The notes under the pieces are model-generated. The model was given only the letters and a program-made list of their open reading frames with translations, made no database searches and was not told the DNA's origin. From NCBI GenBank assembly GCA_905221605.1, contig CAJNDS010002539.1:1-64000 (forward strand): 64,000 nucleotides of DNA, read 5' to 3'. Every line of letters begins with the position of its first letter. The first letter of the stretch is position 1. The stretch is from Symbiodinium natans. Its lineage: Eukaryota; Sar; Dinophyceae; Suessiales; Symbiodiniaceae. Positions 30,214 through 42,419 of the stretch are shown here, one piece after another. Made by a program: the position numbers and the translations under genes.

Positions 30214-30302
30214 TAAACCCTAAACCCTAAACCCTAAACCCTAAACCCTAAACCCTAAACCCTAAACCCTAAACCCTAAACCCTAAACCCTAAACCCTAA
30301 AC
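30214..30302. repeat. Telomere-type array, CCCTAAA orientation
   Basis: Twelve or thirteen perfect units. Confidence 0.95.
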
Positions 30303-30795
30303 CCATGCCATCTGGGTGGCAAAGAAACCATCAAGAGACTTGGGACTCCGAGCTTTCTGACATTGAAGAGCCCTAAACCGTTAGGGCTCTTTACGCTACT
30401 GCAACCTTAGATCCTTAGCCCTTTGCAACCTTTTTTTGGGTCTAGGGTTTGGGAAGAAGGTGTGGTGCAATTTCATTTGCATTGAACTGCAGGTTTTTTT
30501 TGAAGAGAACCTGTAGTTTACATTCTCTAGCTTCGTTTGCGGATTGATGTTGGGTTCATTCATGTCTTGTTTTGTTGTTCAATTCCAAAAAAGCCCAACA
30601 CCAGATCGAAAGAATGTGCCCTCACCCAACGATGGCACCTATCAGGGAGCGAGATCCCTTGGTTCCCACATAGATCAAAACGCGCAGGACCCTAAACCCT
30701 AAACCCTTACGGCCAAGAATGTGCCCTGCAGTGCGTCCTTGCGTCAACATGAAGCCGACCCTTGAAGCCCACACCACCCAAGCCCCGCCAGGAGG

Positions 30796-30871
30796 TTTAG
30801 GGTTTAGGGTTTAGGGTTTAGGGTTTAGGGTTTAGGGTTTAGGGTTTAGGGTTTAGGGTTAGGGTTTAGGG
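30796..30871. repeat. Telomere-type array, TTTAGGG orientation
   Basis: About ten units. Confidence 0.95.
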
Positions 30872-31379
30872 GGGCTTGAACATAATCTTTAAGTTTGTTT
30901 CCCTTAATCCCATCCTTGTCAAGCCATAAAAAGTTACTTGTTCTAGGGCCCCCAAACCTCCTCCCCCCCCCCTACCCGCCCTTAATACTGATTACACCGA
31001 GACATCATCCTGAAAGGTCATGGTGTCAAGCGAGGACGTGGCGTCCATGGTCCGATACAAGACGCTTTGGCCCAGTTCGTGCAGGGGTTGGGGGTTTAGG
31101 GTTTAGGGTTTAGGGTTTTTGGCACTCAACATCCCACACACAAGCCTGTGGAAGTCAATGAGGCCTTAATAGCAGACACGGTTTAGGAGGACTGTTTGTT
31201 GGGGTTCCGTGGCCGCTTTTCCGAGCCCGGCTGAAGCCACAAGCTCGACCCCAGCATTCAGATGTTGAGCACCCCTGCGGGGAAGACCTCAAAGGGATCC
31301 TAAGGTCATTGCGCTGTATACAGAGGGTCAGGTTCCAGAATCGCGAGCAACCAACCACGAGATATCCAGTTGTTTGCAA

Positions 31380-31503
31380 GTCTACTAGTGGTTAAGAACC
31401 CTTGGCAAGATGGAAAGGAAATTTCTGCCCTTATCAGAAAGAATATTTCGTTTTATTTCTGTTTTTTTTGGGAGGGGGGGGGGGCTTCTTAAGCAAATAG
31501 TAG
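31380..31503. mobile_element. Foldback F5 element
   Basis: CTACTAGTGGTTAAGAACCC...GGCTTCTTAAGCAAATAGTAG. Confidence 0.6.
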
Positions 31504-31618
31504 CCCTAAACCCTAAACCCTAAACCCCCAAACCCCAAACCCCAAACCCTAAACCCTAAGCCCTAAACCCTTTCATTGTTTTGGGGGGTGGGGCAAATTG
31601 GCGTAGAAGTCGGCCCAG

Positions 31619-31700
31619 GCAGCGGGCGGCCTCCGACGAGGTGAGCGTGAGCACCCACTCGGACGGCCTTCGGCCGGCTTCCCGCTCGGGCTCCCCTGAG
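31619..31700 (+). CDS. Gene B candidate N-terminal exon (disordered)
   Basis: QRAASDEVSVSTHSDGLRPA then SRSGSPE. CCCAG|G acceptor preceded by CCCTAAA repeats; GC donor followed at once by TTTAGGG repeats. An internal GAG|GTGAGC could be an alternative donor. Confidence 0.5.
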
Positions 31701-31703
31701 GCT

Positions 31704-31794
31704 GGGGTTTAGGGTTTAGGGTTTAGGGTTTAGGGTTTAGGGTTTAGGGTTTAGGGTTTAGGGTGTAGGGTTTAGGGTTTAGGGTTTAGGGTTA
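31704..31794. repeat. Telomere-type array, TTTAGGG orientation
   Basis: Begins within 5 bases of the candidate exon 31619-31700. Confidence 0.95.
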
Positions 31795-31839
31795 GGATCA
31801 TAGGGCTCTACCTCGGACCCTCAAGGTTGCGGCTCCTGG

Positions 31840-31950
31840 GCCCAAAGAGCCCAATATCCTCCTTAATTCAGGAATAGAGCTTGGATCATACTAAGGTTCC
31901 CAAAAGAGACTTACGGCTTTTTGTTCTTTAATTAAGGGGGTATCTCTGTG
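31840..31950. mobile_element. Degenerate foldback F1 element
   Basis: 5' arm CCCAAAGAGCCCAATATCC; 3' arm eroded after TTTAATTAAGGGGGTAT. Confidence 0.5.
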
Positions 31951-32226
31951 GGACTCTACCTCGGACCCTTAAGGTTGTGACCCTTGGGCTTGGGGGACCC
32001 CTTTTTTTTTGAGATTTTCGAAGGGAGTGCAATGGCCATATCAGGAGGGTTTAGGGTTTAGGGTTTAGGGTTTAGGGTTTAGGGTTTAGGGTTTAGGGGG
32101 CAAGAGGGGCACAACCTTAGGGGTCCGAGTATGACTCCCTTGAAGGGGCTCACCGAGAACGGCACCGTGCCGGATTTCGAAGAAGGGGGGGCCAAAGGAA
32201 CCTTAAAGTTTGGGGTCATATACCCT

Positions 32227-32335
32227 CCCAAAGAGCCCAATATTGCTTAATTAAGGAATATTCCTCAAATCATATAGGGATCCTTAATATGATTTCAGGT
32301 ATATTGCTCAATTAAGCTATATTGGGCTCTTTGGG
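32227..32335. mobile_element. Foldback F1 element
   Basis: CCCAAAGAGCCCAATATTGC...AGCTATATTGGGCTCTTTGGG; closely matches the copy at 29784. Confidence 0.9.
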
Positions 32336-33364
32336 CTATGCTACGATGAGAATCCCGTTTAGGGTTTGTGAACCCTCAACCCTTACAGACTTCCAGGGTT
32401 CATTCTGGTCCAACGACCAGGGACCGGATAGGCATCATCTAAAAGAAAAGTAGCTAAGACTTCTAAAGCCGTGTAGACATAGGTCTGTGCAGATTCAAGT
32501 ATTTGCTTTTCTAGGCAAGAACACATATACCAATACATAAACACCTATATATGTATGTGTGAATATGTTACGTAGTATGTTACCACATGCACCCTAAGCA
32601 ATATCACCAGGCACCCTCAGACCCTGAAAAATGTCTGGGGTCCAACCCTAAGCTCGTCTCTGAATCCTAAGCCGCCGAGGTTTAGGGCTTAGGATTTAGG
32701 TTTAGGATTTAGGGTTTAGTTTAGGGTTTAGGGTTAGGGTTTAGGGTTTAGGGATTAGGGATTATAGGGTTTAGGGTTGAGGGTTTAGGGTGCCAAAGCG
32801 GACAAGCCCACAGGACAGAACATGTTGCGACCAGGTGCTCGGGAACAGCGGGGATGTGGTGCCTATGGAGTGCCTCGACTGAAGAGTCGCAGAGTCTACG
32901 ATCTCACTTAAAGTTGGTTCGGGACGCTTCCTGCACATGTTTCCGAGACAGCTGGCACTCTTGCGCCTTGCCGCTTTTTGTTGTTTGAACCGTGCTCGTG
33001 CTGGTTGCTGCACACGAGTTGGCTTACGTAATGCTTGCCCGTAAAATTCATGTGATCGGGCCGAAGGATTCCCAAGTTACCCAACCGCGAGTACTTCGTG
33101 ACCCCGCGTGCCCAACCATTGCCTACATACGCCTATACACACAGCTTGAACCCTGCCTCCCCCCAGCGTACGACACTCTAAGCCCTAAGCTCTAAGCCCT
33201 AAACCCTAAGCCCTAAGCCCTAAACCCTAAACCCTAAACCCTAAACCCTTTGTTTTGTGTCAAAGCCCCGTTCGGACTCGTTGCATGAAGCGCTGCCAAC
33301 CGCTGAGGCCCATCGTGGAGGTGACGCCAGAGTTGACGAATGACCCGGCGCCTTAGACGGTGTC

Positions 33365-33482
33365 TCCATATGTACATCTATATACGTATATGTGTATAGA
33401 ATACACACATACATACATACACACACATATATATATGTATATATATACATATATTATTATTGTTATTATTATTATTATTATT
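33365..33482. repeat. TA/CA microsatellite and ATT tract
   Basis: ACATAC and TATATA units followed by about eight ATT triplets. Confidence 0.9.
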
Positions 33483-33805
33483 TGCATCATACAACGTGGG
33501 AAGCTTCACGTGTGCTTACAGGTGTTGGTGGAAGGCCTGGGGTTCGAGTGGCAGTGAGGCGCTTTCGTTCGAGCTGAAGGGTTCCGAGAGCATGACTCCT
33601 CCAAGAGCCGAAGCTCACGGGTTTAGGGTTTAGGGTTTAGGGTTTAGGGTTTAGGGTTTAGGGTTTAGGGTTTAGGGCCCGGATGCAAGACCTCGCTTGG
33701 TTTGATAAACCCTGTAAGCCCCCCATACATGGTACCGACAAGACCCTGACAAGCCTGGGCCCTACTCAAGGCTCAACAGTTGGCGGAGAAGCCTGGTCTG
33801 GTGAC

Positions 33806-33911
33806 TTGGTAGCCCAGTGGTACCCTTTTCCTTTTTTTGGGGGTTCAAGGTTCCCTTTTTAAAGTAACCAACCCAAAAAAGGGTACCGTTATTATGATAC
33901 TGGGCTACTAA
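33806..33911. mobile_element. Foldback F4 element
   Basis: TTGGTAGCCCAGTGGTACCC...GGGTACC...TACTGGGCTAC. Confidence 0.85.
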
Positions 33912-33975
33912 GGTGAGGACTCTCACCTCCGCCGTTGGTCGGAAAGCAACTCGAGCCGCACATGAGGCAGAAGAC

Positions 33976-34113
33976 TTGGGATGTTCCCCCTTATGCGAAG
34001 AGTCTGTAAAAGGGATTATAGTAGGGGGTACTAGAATCCCCAGAAAATAGGGATTATAATAGGGGTACTAGAATCCCTAGCAACTACTGTTAATATCAGG
34101 GGGAGCATCCCAA
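33976..34113. mobile_element. Foldback F3 element with internal duplication
   Basis: TTGGGATGTTCCCCCTTAT...CAGGGGGAGCATCCCAA; the centre GGATTATAGTAGGGGGTACT is present twice. Confidence 0.8.
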
Positions 34114-34627
34114 CATAAGACTATGGAGTTGAGATTTGTCTACGCGGCCCTTGGAGGTGTGAAAACAATCACAATTGAATCTGGCTAGTCCTCAAGCCCA
34201 GTTGCAAAAAGGGTTCTCAAGCACAAGGTTTTTGCTGACAAAGCCACGAACCACTGACAAGCACGAGTCGAGACAGAACGCCGGAGAAAAACAACCACGT
34301 TTCCGTATGGTTCGCAAGCAGAAGCGGGGCCCGAAATTTTGCTTGCCTTCCATGGCGTCGAGGGATCCGCTTGGCAACAACAACAACAACAACAGCTGCA
34401 GCAATGGCGCCAGCGGCAGCAGCAGCACGAACGACGATGCGTGATCATAAACCCTAAACCCTAAACACTAAACCCTAAACCCTATAACGCTATAATCCTT
34501 CACAATCAGAACAAAGCTGTTGTTGTAATCGTCGTCGTCGATAGTAGGTAACTAGTAGGTAGCAGGTAGTGGTGGCATGGCCCGCTACCAACTACTAAAT
34601 TGCGAAACAGCATCCGCGACGGCTGCT

Positions 34628-34817
34628 AGTAGTAGAGGTGGTGGTAGTGGTGGTAGTAGTAGTAGTAGTTGTTGTTGTAGTAGTAGTCGTCGTCGTGGTC
34701 GTGGTAGTAGCAGTAGTGGTAGGAGCAGTGCTGGTGCTGGTGCTGGTGCTGGTGCTGGTGGTGGTGGTGGTGGTGGTGGTGGTGGTAGTAGCAATAGTAG
34801 TAGTGGTGGTACTGGTG

Positions 34818-34860
<43 letters not shown>

Positions 34861-34905
34861 GAGTAGTAGCAGTAGCATCAGCAGTAGCAGTAGCAGTAGC
34901 AGTAA
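34628..34905. repeat. GGT/AGT trinucleotide tract
   Basis: About 280 bases of GGT, AGT, GTC and GCT triplets. Open in several frames as poly-Ser/Gly, poly-Val or poly-Thr, with no sign of which, if any, is used. Confidence 0.9.
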
Positions 34906-34940
34906 CCCTAAACCCTGTCGTCCGATCTGAAGATTTCGAG

Positions 34941-35001
34941 GCCCCGAACAAGCCACCGCGACCGACATTTACGCCCCAGCTGTTCAAGCGCCTTGTTGGA
35001 A
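34941..35001 (+). CDS. Gene B candidate exon
   Basis: APNKPPRPTFTPQLFKRLVG between CGAG|G and a GT donor; proline-rich then amphipathic. No family recognised. Confidence 0.4.
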
Positions 35002-35842
35002 GTCTGGGGTGCCTCCATACCCTAAGGGTCCAATTTCCTAATCATTATATACTTGGGCCCCAAAGTCCCTCTATAGCAAGTACTTCAAGGCCCGAGTATT
35101 CCCTATTTAGGTACATGGACCCTTAGGGCACTGTGGTGAAGTCTGTTGCCGATTGTGAGGTCATGAGAAGTCTGATGGCCAGATTTAAGAGGGACAGGTG
35201 ACGTGGGGTTCAGGTTTGGGAACGGCCCGCGACAGCTGGCCTGGACCTCATGTCAGGCCAAGAATAATTCAGGTCTTGGAATGTTAGTGTTGCAGGGACG
35301 CGGGTTGCTTGCGAATGTGTGTTTGCCGGTAGATCGTTACTTTTACCTTTTTTTCGCTGCTCATGTGCCTTGTTTGTGGCTTCCGAAGCTTAGAGATTTG
35401 TTTGTGGTTTGTTTCGCAAAACCTGTCCCTTTGGACACCCCTCAACCCAAGTTTTAAATCATAGCGTCAGATGCACTACAGTGCCTAAGCCTCTTACTCC
35501 TCGAAACCCTCTAGAATTCTTGAATCCCTGAAGAACTGGGTGTGGGGCCAACAGCACGGCCTTTTGTTGAATTTTTTGCGACAAGGGTGGTAGAATCCAA
35601 GCCTTACTTTGTTTTGCGGTTGGGGGTTTGCTGCATGCACAATAACTGTTCTTTGGCCTTTCCGGGGTCGTGCGGGGTGGTGGACGGTATGTTAGGCCAT
35701 GTTAGGCCCCAATTCCTAGGCGCGTTCAGAGGCCGAACTCCAGAGGGGGAAGCATGCAGGGTTTAGGGTTTAGGGTTTAGGGTTCAGGGTTTAGGGTTTA
35801 GGTTTAGGGTTTAGGGTTTAGGGTGAAGCTTTCGGGCCCCAG

Positions 35843-35917
35843 GACTTTCTCGCAAGCGGAGCTGAAACTCAAGCGCGACGCGCAGAAAGAGTCCAAGCGG
35901 CACTCAATGACGACGAG
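35843..35917 (+). CDS. Gene B candidate exon (charged helix)
   Basis: TFSQAELKLKRDAQKESKRH then SMTT; basic helix between CCAG|G and a GC donor. TTTAGGG repeats lie on both sides. Confidence 0.45.
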
Positions 35918-36066
35918 GCAGCAGGGGGGTTTAGGGTTTAGGGTTTAGGGTTTAGGGTTTAGGGGTCCCAGGGTTTCGAGGTTATTAATGGACTTAAGTG
36001 ACTAGAGAGGGACACTTACCAAGAATCTTAGGGGAAATGTAGGGGCTACTTAGGTATGTAGGGTGT

Positions 36067-36091
36067 GTGTATATATGTATACATATATATG

Positions 36092-36130
<39 letters not shown>

Positions 36131-36131
36131 A
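36067..36131. repeat. TA microsatellite
   Basis: TATATA interrupted by GTATA. Confidence 0.9.
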
Positions 36132-36824
36132 TGGGCATTTTCCAAAAATAGGGGTGCCCCTTTTGTACCCCAAATAGAATAAAAGTAACCCCTTAAAGGG
36201 ATCCTCCAAAGTCACCCCCCTAGTTTGCAGGATTCCCAAAAAGGACCCCAATTGAGAGAGCCCTGATGTTTACGGCTTAACTTATCTTGGGGCCCTTAAG
36301 GCCTTCTAACGGAGGAGTCCAGGCTTGCAGCCCCAAACCCCAAAATCTAGTTTCGAGCCACCTCTCTGTAACCCAGTGGCAGATTCTCTGATGTTCGCAA
36401 TTTCTGGGCTGGCCGAAGAAAACATGTGAACCCAAAAGTCTAAACCGACGGTTTAGAGGGTTTGGCACCCCGAAACCCTAAACCCTAAACCCTAAACCCT
36501 AAACCCCAAACCCCAAACCCCAACCCCAAACCCCAAACCCCAAACCAAGCCAGCCGGCTGCCCAAACAGACTTGATTCGTTGCGTGGAACTGTCGTGCCA
36601 ACATGCACTCCCTAAACGCCAGAAAGCCCAACAGCCCGTTATCCGTTTGTGGGATCAACACCAAACCCTCAGGGTTTAGGGTTCAGGGTTCAGGGTTTAG
36701 GGTTTAGGGTTTAGGGTTTAGGGTTTAGCCCGGACACCCCTGTGCAGGTCTGGGAGCATGGCCGATCCCGGGGAGCGTCCCATGGCCCAAAAAAAAGTGC
36801 CCTCGGAAGTTCATCTTGGCAGCC

Positions 36825-36921
36825 CAGTACCTTTTTTTTTTTTTGAAACCCTAAACCCCAAACCCTAAACCCCAAAAAGGGTGCCCTTATCATGATATGG
36901 TTACTGGGCTACCATGTCATG
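36825..36921. mobile_element. Foldback F4 element with telomere repeats inside
   Basis: TTGGCAGCCCAGTACC...GGTTACTGGGCTACC around CCCTAAACCCCAAA units. Confidence 0.75.
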
Positions 36922-37134
36922 GGGTAGTGAGAAGTAGGGTTAGAAGTATGCCAACCTAGAACCTAGGTAGCCCCTCGGGACATTTTATACTTTCCCTTGT
37001 TGTGTTTAAGAGGCTCATCTCAAGGAATGTTTTGTTCAGAGGGTTCTAAGGGCCATCATAACTATACTTAGAACCCTATTTAGGGTACTTCTAACCCTAC
37101 TTATACTACGAAAAACTACCCATGAGCCTCCAAG
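36922..37134. mobile_element. Degenerate F2 element with an insertion
   Basis: CATGGGGTAGTGAGAAGTAGGG at the 5' end and ACTACCCATGAGCCTCCAAG at the 3' end; inserted GGGACATTTTATACTTTCCC segment. Confidence 0.6.
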
Positions 37135-37714
37135 TAAACCCTAAACGGCTCGCCTGTAAAGCTGGGCCCTAAAGCGTCGGCTCCCTGTAGACGCTAGCAG
37201 GAGAGGTAGCAAAAAATGATTTGAGCGCCCTCACGGGAAGTGACACCGACTTGAAGCCATTCCCTCTGCTTCTCCAATGTGGTCTATTGCTACTATTTGT
37301 TTGCTAAAGAATCACCCAAAAATGAAGAGGATATTCCTCCGGGTTGAGGAGGCCAGGGGCTTGCAACCGCTGTGGGTTCGGGTTGATGTGGGTTTGGGGT
37401 TTAGTGTTCAGGTTTTAGGGTTTAGGGTATTAGGGTGCAGGGGTTGCCCAGAGTTTGAGGGTTTGAGGCGTTTGGGTGTAGGGCTCCAGTTCTAAGTTCA
37501 AAGAAGGATGAGACTTGCACTCGTAGGGTTTACGGCTTAGGGTTCAGGATTTCGGGAGGCGGTTGGTATGGGTTGAAGGCTAATGGGGTTTGCGATTTTG
37601 CGTTCTGGGTCTAGACTTTTTTTTCTGGTTTAGGGTTTAGGGTTTAGGGTGTAGGGTTTAGGGTTTAGGGTTTAGGGCTTCTGACTTGTTAGTTTCAAGC
37701 TTCTGGCTTTCAAG

Positions 37715-37746
37715 GGCTGCAGCGGATTGAGACTCGTACCCTGAAG
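37715..37746 (+). CDS. Weak candidate exon
   Basis: CAAG|G then LQRIETRTLK and a GT donor; 32 bases. Fits the local exon style but too short to judge. Confidence 0.2.
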
Positions 37747-38969
37747 GTTGTGCCGCTTAAGGTTGTCCTGAATATACTCCTAAGAGGGCCCTTGTATGGT
37801 TTAGGGTTTAGGGTTTAGGGTTTAGGGTTTAGGGTTTGTCCCTAAGCCCAAGCGTGCAACCCTAGCGCTCGTTTGGCTTCGGGATGGATTGAAAATCCCC
37901 CTCAACCCTTAACCCTAAAGTGTCTAGATTTCTGGTTCTTTGCGGCACGCGAAAGTTAATCTAGCTCTGCTGCTCTCCTTTCTTTCAGCATTTTGGACAT
38001 CTGGCAAGCCTAGCACAAGTAAATTGATCCAAAGCATCTTTGCCCAACGCCCAAACAAAGCAATCAAACAAAACATTCGCCCAAAACCCGCCCAAAACTT
38101 TGGCTCAGACTGTCTCCCAAGGCCCAAAACCCTCCCCAACACTTTGGCTCAAGACCTTCGCCCAAAACCACCCCCAAAAACTCCAGACACGAACCCTATA
38201 CAATTTCTATCAGCCCGCCCGCCACCCTATTTCATATCAAGTTCGTTTAAACACCTTGCATCAAGAGTACATGTTGCCTTATAGAAAAACAAAAGGCCTT
38301 AGCTCCATGAGAGTTGCAAATGGGGGTCTTGTGGTGGGTAGGTCTGCAGACACGACTGCGCGCTCACGAAGCGCGCTTGCTTCCGCTTGGCACCCCCTTG
38401 AACCCGAAACCCTAAAACCCTAAAACCCTAAACCCTAAACCCTAGACCCTAGACCCTAAACCCTAAGCCCAAAAACACCCTAAACCCGAAACCTTGGGGA
38501 AGCAGGACTTGCCATCGAGATTTTGACTTGAAATCAAGACTTGTTCCGGTCCTGTGAACCCTAAGCCCTAAACGCTAAACCCTAAACCCTAAACCCTACA
38601 TTGTCTCAGAAGCCGGGGGACCCTGAACCCAGGCATCCCAACATACCCTCCCTTGTCAACCCACTTTAACGCACAAAAGAGAGGGTTTAAAATCGCACCC
38701 TACACCCTCAAAACCCTCTTGTAGGGTTTAGGGTTCAAAGCTCAGGGTCCATGTTCCCCAGAAAGCGGTTCAAACGATCCTTGCGCTTCCCCCCCAAGCC
38801 AATGGTAGCCTACCCCCTGAACCCTACGCGAGCAGTATATTTTATCATATATATAGATATATATGAGATAGAGCAGGTATAATTTTGAAACAGTATAGGT
38901 TTGGATACGAAGAACTCCCGAATCGTTTTTTCAAACTGGGGCTAAGGCGGCTTACCGGCATTCGTGAAG

Positions 38970-39002
38970 GCGCCGGCGTTCGACGTCTTCTTTACATGTG
39001 TA
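38970..39002 (+). CDS. Gene B exon, S1 first half
   Basis: APAFDVFFTCV, phase 0 at both ends, GAAG|G acceptor, GC donor. Joins to the next exon as FDVFFTCVVIVNSIFIGF, a family-typical S1. Confidence 0.7.
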
Positions 39003-42000
39003 GCTACTGGGCCCTAATGGCGTGGGGTGGGGGTGTGCAAGGTTTGTCTTGTGGGTGTTGAGCACCTGCGCTACGGGACTTTGGCACCCGCAAGGGATGA
39101 CTAGATTACGGCTAGTTTAGGGTTCCTGGCGAAGTTCCTGGTTTTCACTGCTTTGCCCAGCACTGGCCCAGGTCATTGTCAACTCGATCTTCATTGGCTT
39201 CATGCCAGCACTGTTTGGTTTGCCAGGTTCTGGAATGTGCAGCATGTGGGCAGGTGAACTGGTGCGCTCCCTTTGTACTGAAAAAATGGGCGGTCGTAAG
39301 AGCACAATGCAGGCGTATCCATATTGAATACATGTGCTTGTTCGTCGTGTGAGCAATGCAAATACTGCAAACTAACATGTCGTGTGCAGCCACATAGGGC
39401 TGCGTAAGTGCACTGTGTCCGGTACAAGGCGTGTGCTGTAACAATGATCTACAGGGCCACTCCCATCCCCATTCATAGCTTAAGTTTTAAGTCCCGTACA
39501 TAAGTACTTAAATATGTAAGGATAGATCTAAACAATCAACATATCAACTTGAATACGTATATATGCACACACACACATATCTATCAATATGCACATATAT
39601 ATATATGTATCCAAAACCCAAACCCTAAACGGTTTGCCGAGGAGTGGAGCTCCAAGTCTCTCTGTCCAGTCCAGATGGAACTCCAGTCGCTCCGGCTTCC
39701 ATTTGTCTGGGACCCTTTGGGTGTCTAGACTCCCCTTAGAACCTTAATGAAGATAATAATTATTTCTTAATATCCTCTTGGGTTTATATGAACAAAAACA
39801 CAAAACAATTCCCAAGTTAAGGGGGATATAGGTGTGTTTGTCTTCTTCACCCCACAGGTTCACTTACCTAGTTTGACTAGGTTAGACGACTTGCTCCCAG
39901 TGTCTCTGATTGTCTGTGTCCCTGGAGCGTCACAAGCAAACAAGCGGCCATTCAGAAAAGATGGGGGGTGTCTCTTCATATGGTTTGAGGCATATAATTT
40001 GGGACGTTCCCCCTTATACTAACAGTCCTTACACAGGATAGTACCCCCCCCCCCCCCCCTTTTATAATCCCTACTAAGGACTGGTAGTATAGGGGGGGAA
40101 ACATCCCAACTTGCAATTTGCTGATGGGAATGGACGCCTTTCCTTCCTCAAAGGCATGGTGAGGCTGTAGGTTTTCGGGTCGAGGGTTCAGGGTTACACT
40201 TTGAGGCCTCCCCCATCGGCGAGGGTTCAAGGGTAGGGGCACGGGAAAGGGCCAGGGCTAGGTTAGATTAATAATTTTATGTCGGAGTAACGGAGACTTA
40301 AAGTAGTTTACTTAAGGGTTTAGGGTTTAGGGTTTAGGGTTTAGATTTCTTTGACCCCGCAGGGTTCCTGGTATTGCTTGGGGCACTTCTCAGGAGGTCG
40401 GCTTTCTCAGATGCTTGCAAGGCAGGTCTACGCCGACTCTGCATAATGAATCCCTTCCCCTTCATAAATGTATAACCCACCCCCCCCCCCCTCACCCCTT
40501 TAGGGTTTAGGGTTTAGGGTTCAGGGTTTAGGGTTTAGGTGTAACCCCCCAAACCCCCAATATCAACTACAATCTAACCACCGTGGGAGAGTTGCGGGGT
40601 AGGGGGGGGGGGGGAGGAATTTTAGGGGAGAGGATTAGGGTTTAGGGTTTAGGGTTCAGGGTTTAGGGTTCAGGGTTCAGGGCTTAGGGTGTGAGTTTTG
40701 GGACCCAGTTTGGAAGATTCCCGGTGTAGGGTGTTAGGGTGAAGGGTATATGAAAGTCTGGACGCCGCGGAGGTTCCCATCGCTGTCATCCAGTACATCT
40801 TCACCTTCTTGCTCCTGGATGCGTTAGAACAACCCTCACCCCAAACTTTAAACCCTAAAACCCAGAAGAACCTAAGCTCCGGAACTGAATTTCGGGTTTT
40901 GGGGTTCGAGTGCAGGGTCGCGCCAGTGACGGTGCAACTGATACGTACATCCAAGGTTTGACACCCTGTAGTTCAGTCAGGTTGAGGGAGCTACTGAAAG
41001 AGCGCACGGCGTTAGGAAATATCAAGAATCACCCTAAGTCCTAAACCCTAAACCCGAAACCCTAAACCCTAAACCCTAAACCCTAAACCCTAAACCCTAA
41101 ACCCTAAACCCTAAACCCCAAACCAACGAACGGGTTAAGATGGAGAGTTCGGGGATGTGGTGCGCCATCCCCCATTTGAACCTACGAAGAACACTAGGAA
41201 CCCAGAGTAGGCCCTTAGTCCCCCTTGTAAGCCCTTTAAAACAAAACAAGGGTAGGATTCCTAGCCCTAAATCCCTAAACCCAGAGGCCCTTTTCCCCCC
41301 TAGAAGCCCTTTAAGCAAAAACAGGGGTGCGATTCCTAGCCCTAAACCCTGAACCCTCTTTAGTTTAAAGGGGCGCCCTTGTCATTCCTAGGTGTACTCT
41401 TTGGTCTAGACCAGCGCAGCACCTAAACCCTAAACCCTAAACCCTAAACCCTAAAACCTAAACCCTAAACCCTAATCCCCAAGAAGACCAGCAAAGCCAA
41501 GGTTCCTCATGGAGCTGATTCTGCGCTGGGCGGCTGCAGGATTCAAGAGGTTTCTCTGTGGCGAGGACACCGTTGAACAGTGCAGCTTGGGAAGGGTTCT
41601 GGGTTCGGGGTTTAGGGTTTAGGGTTTAGGGTTTAGGGTAACTTGATGCCTTGCAACGGTGAGGTATGTAATGGTTAAGGCATGCTGCCCGGCCATAAGG
41701 GCACATTAATCGAGGTCTAGAAGGCTCACAAGGAGCTAGAGTGACCGCAGAGGAAGGCCCCAGAAGTTCAAAGAGCTGTAGAACCATAGTGAGATACAAG
41801 AGGTAAGAAGATATTCATCATGTTACTTTATCAGTGTCGTATTTCCTTCTGACCTTCTATCTGATGTGACATGACCGAACCAGAGAGCGAAGTAAGATAA
41901 GTGAACTCACATTCTCTCGCACAATTGTTCGCACATGATGGCTATAGTTCATTTGGCATGTTTTTGGGTTTCTCATTGCTATCTATGAGACGTGAAGGTG

Positions 42001-42379
42001 AGAGAAGGAAGGGGTGTGTGTGTGTGTGTGACACCCACATGAAACTAACAATCGGAGTGGTTCTTTTATTTGCTGGATGGGGCCTATTAGCGCCTGGTGT
42101 CTTGTACCGAATCGTTGCTGCCCCAAAGACCCTGGAATCCATCTCACCCGCCAGTCCTGCCGATGTACTTGGAGGTTCGTGGGTAGTTATGCGTGGGGTT
42201 ATAAGTATGGTATCTAGACTCATAATACGTGGAACCCTACTTGAGCCTCCAGGTATCCTTTCTCTAATCGCTCTTTCTGGATTCACCGTTCGCACCCTTC
42301 GGATACCATCGCCGGTCATTGGCCCATGACTCATCTTCCTACACACGTGAGATAGTTGCAGTGCGTCGTTTAGCCAACT

Positions 42380-42419
<40 letters not shown>

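Noticed and set aside
34577-35126. Poly-Ser/Gly, poly-Val, poly-Thr and poly-Leu frames up to 162 codons
   Set aside because: Produced by the GGT/AGT triplet tract, open in most frames on both strands.
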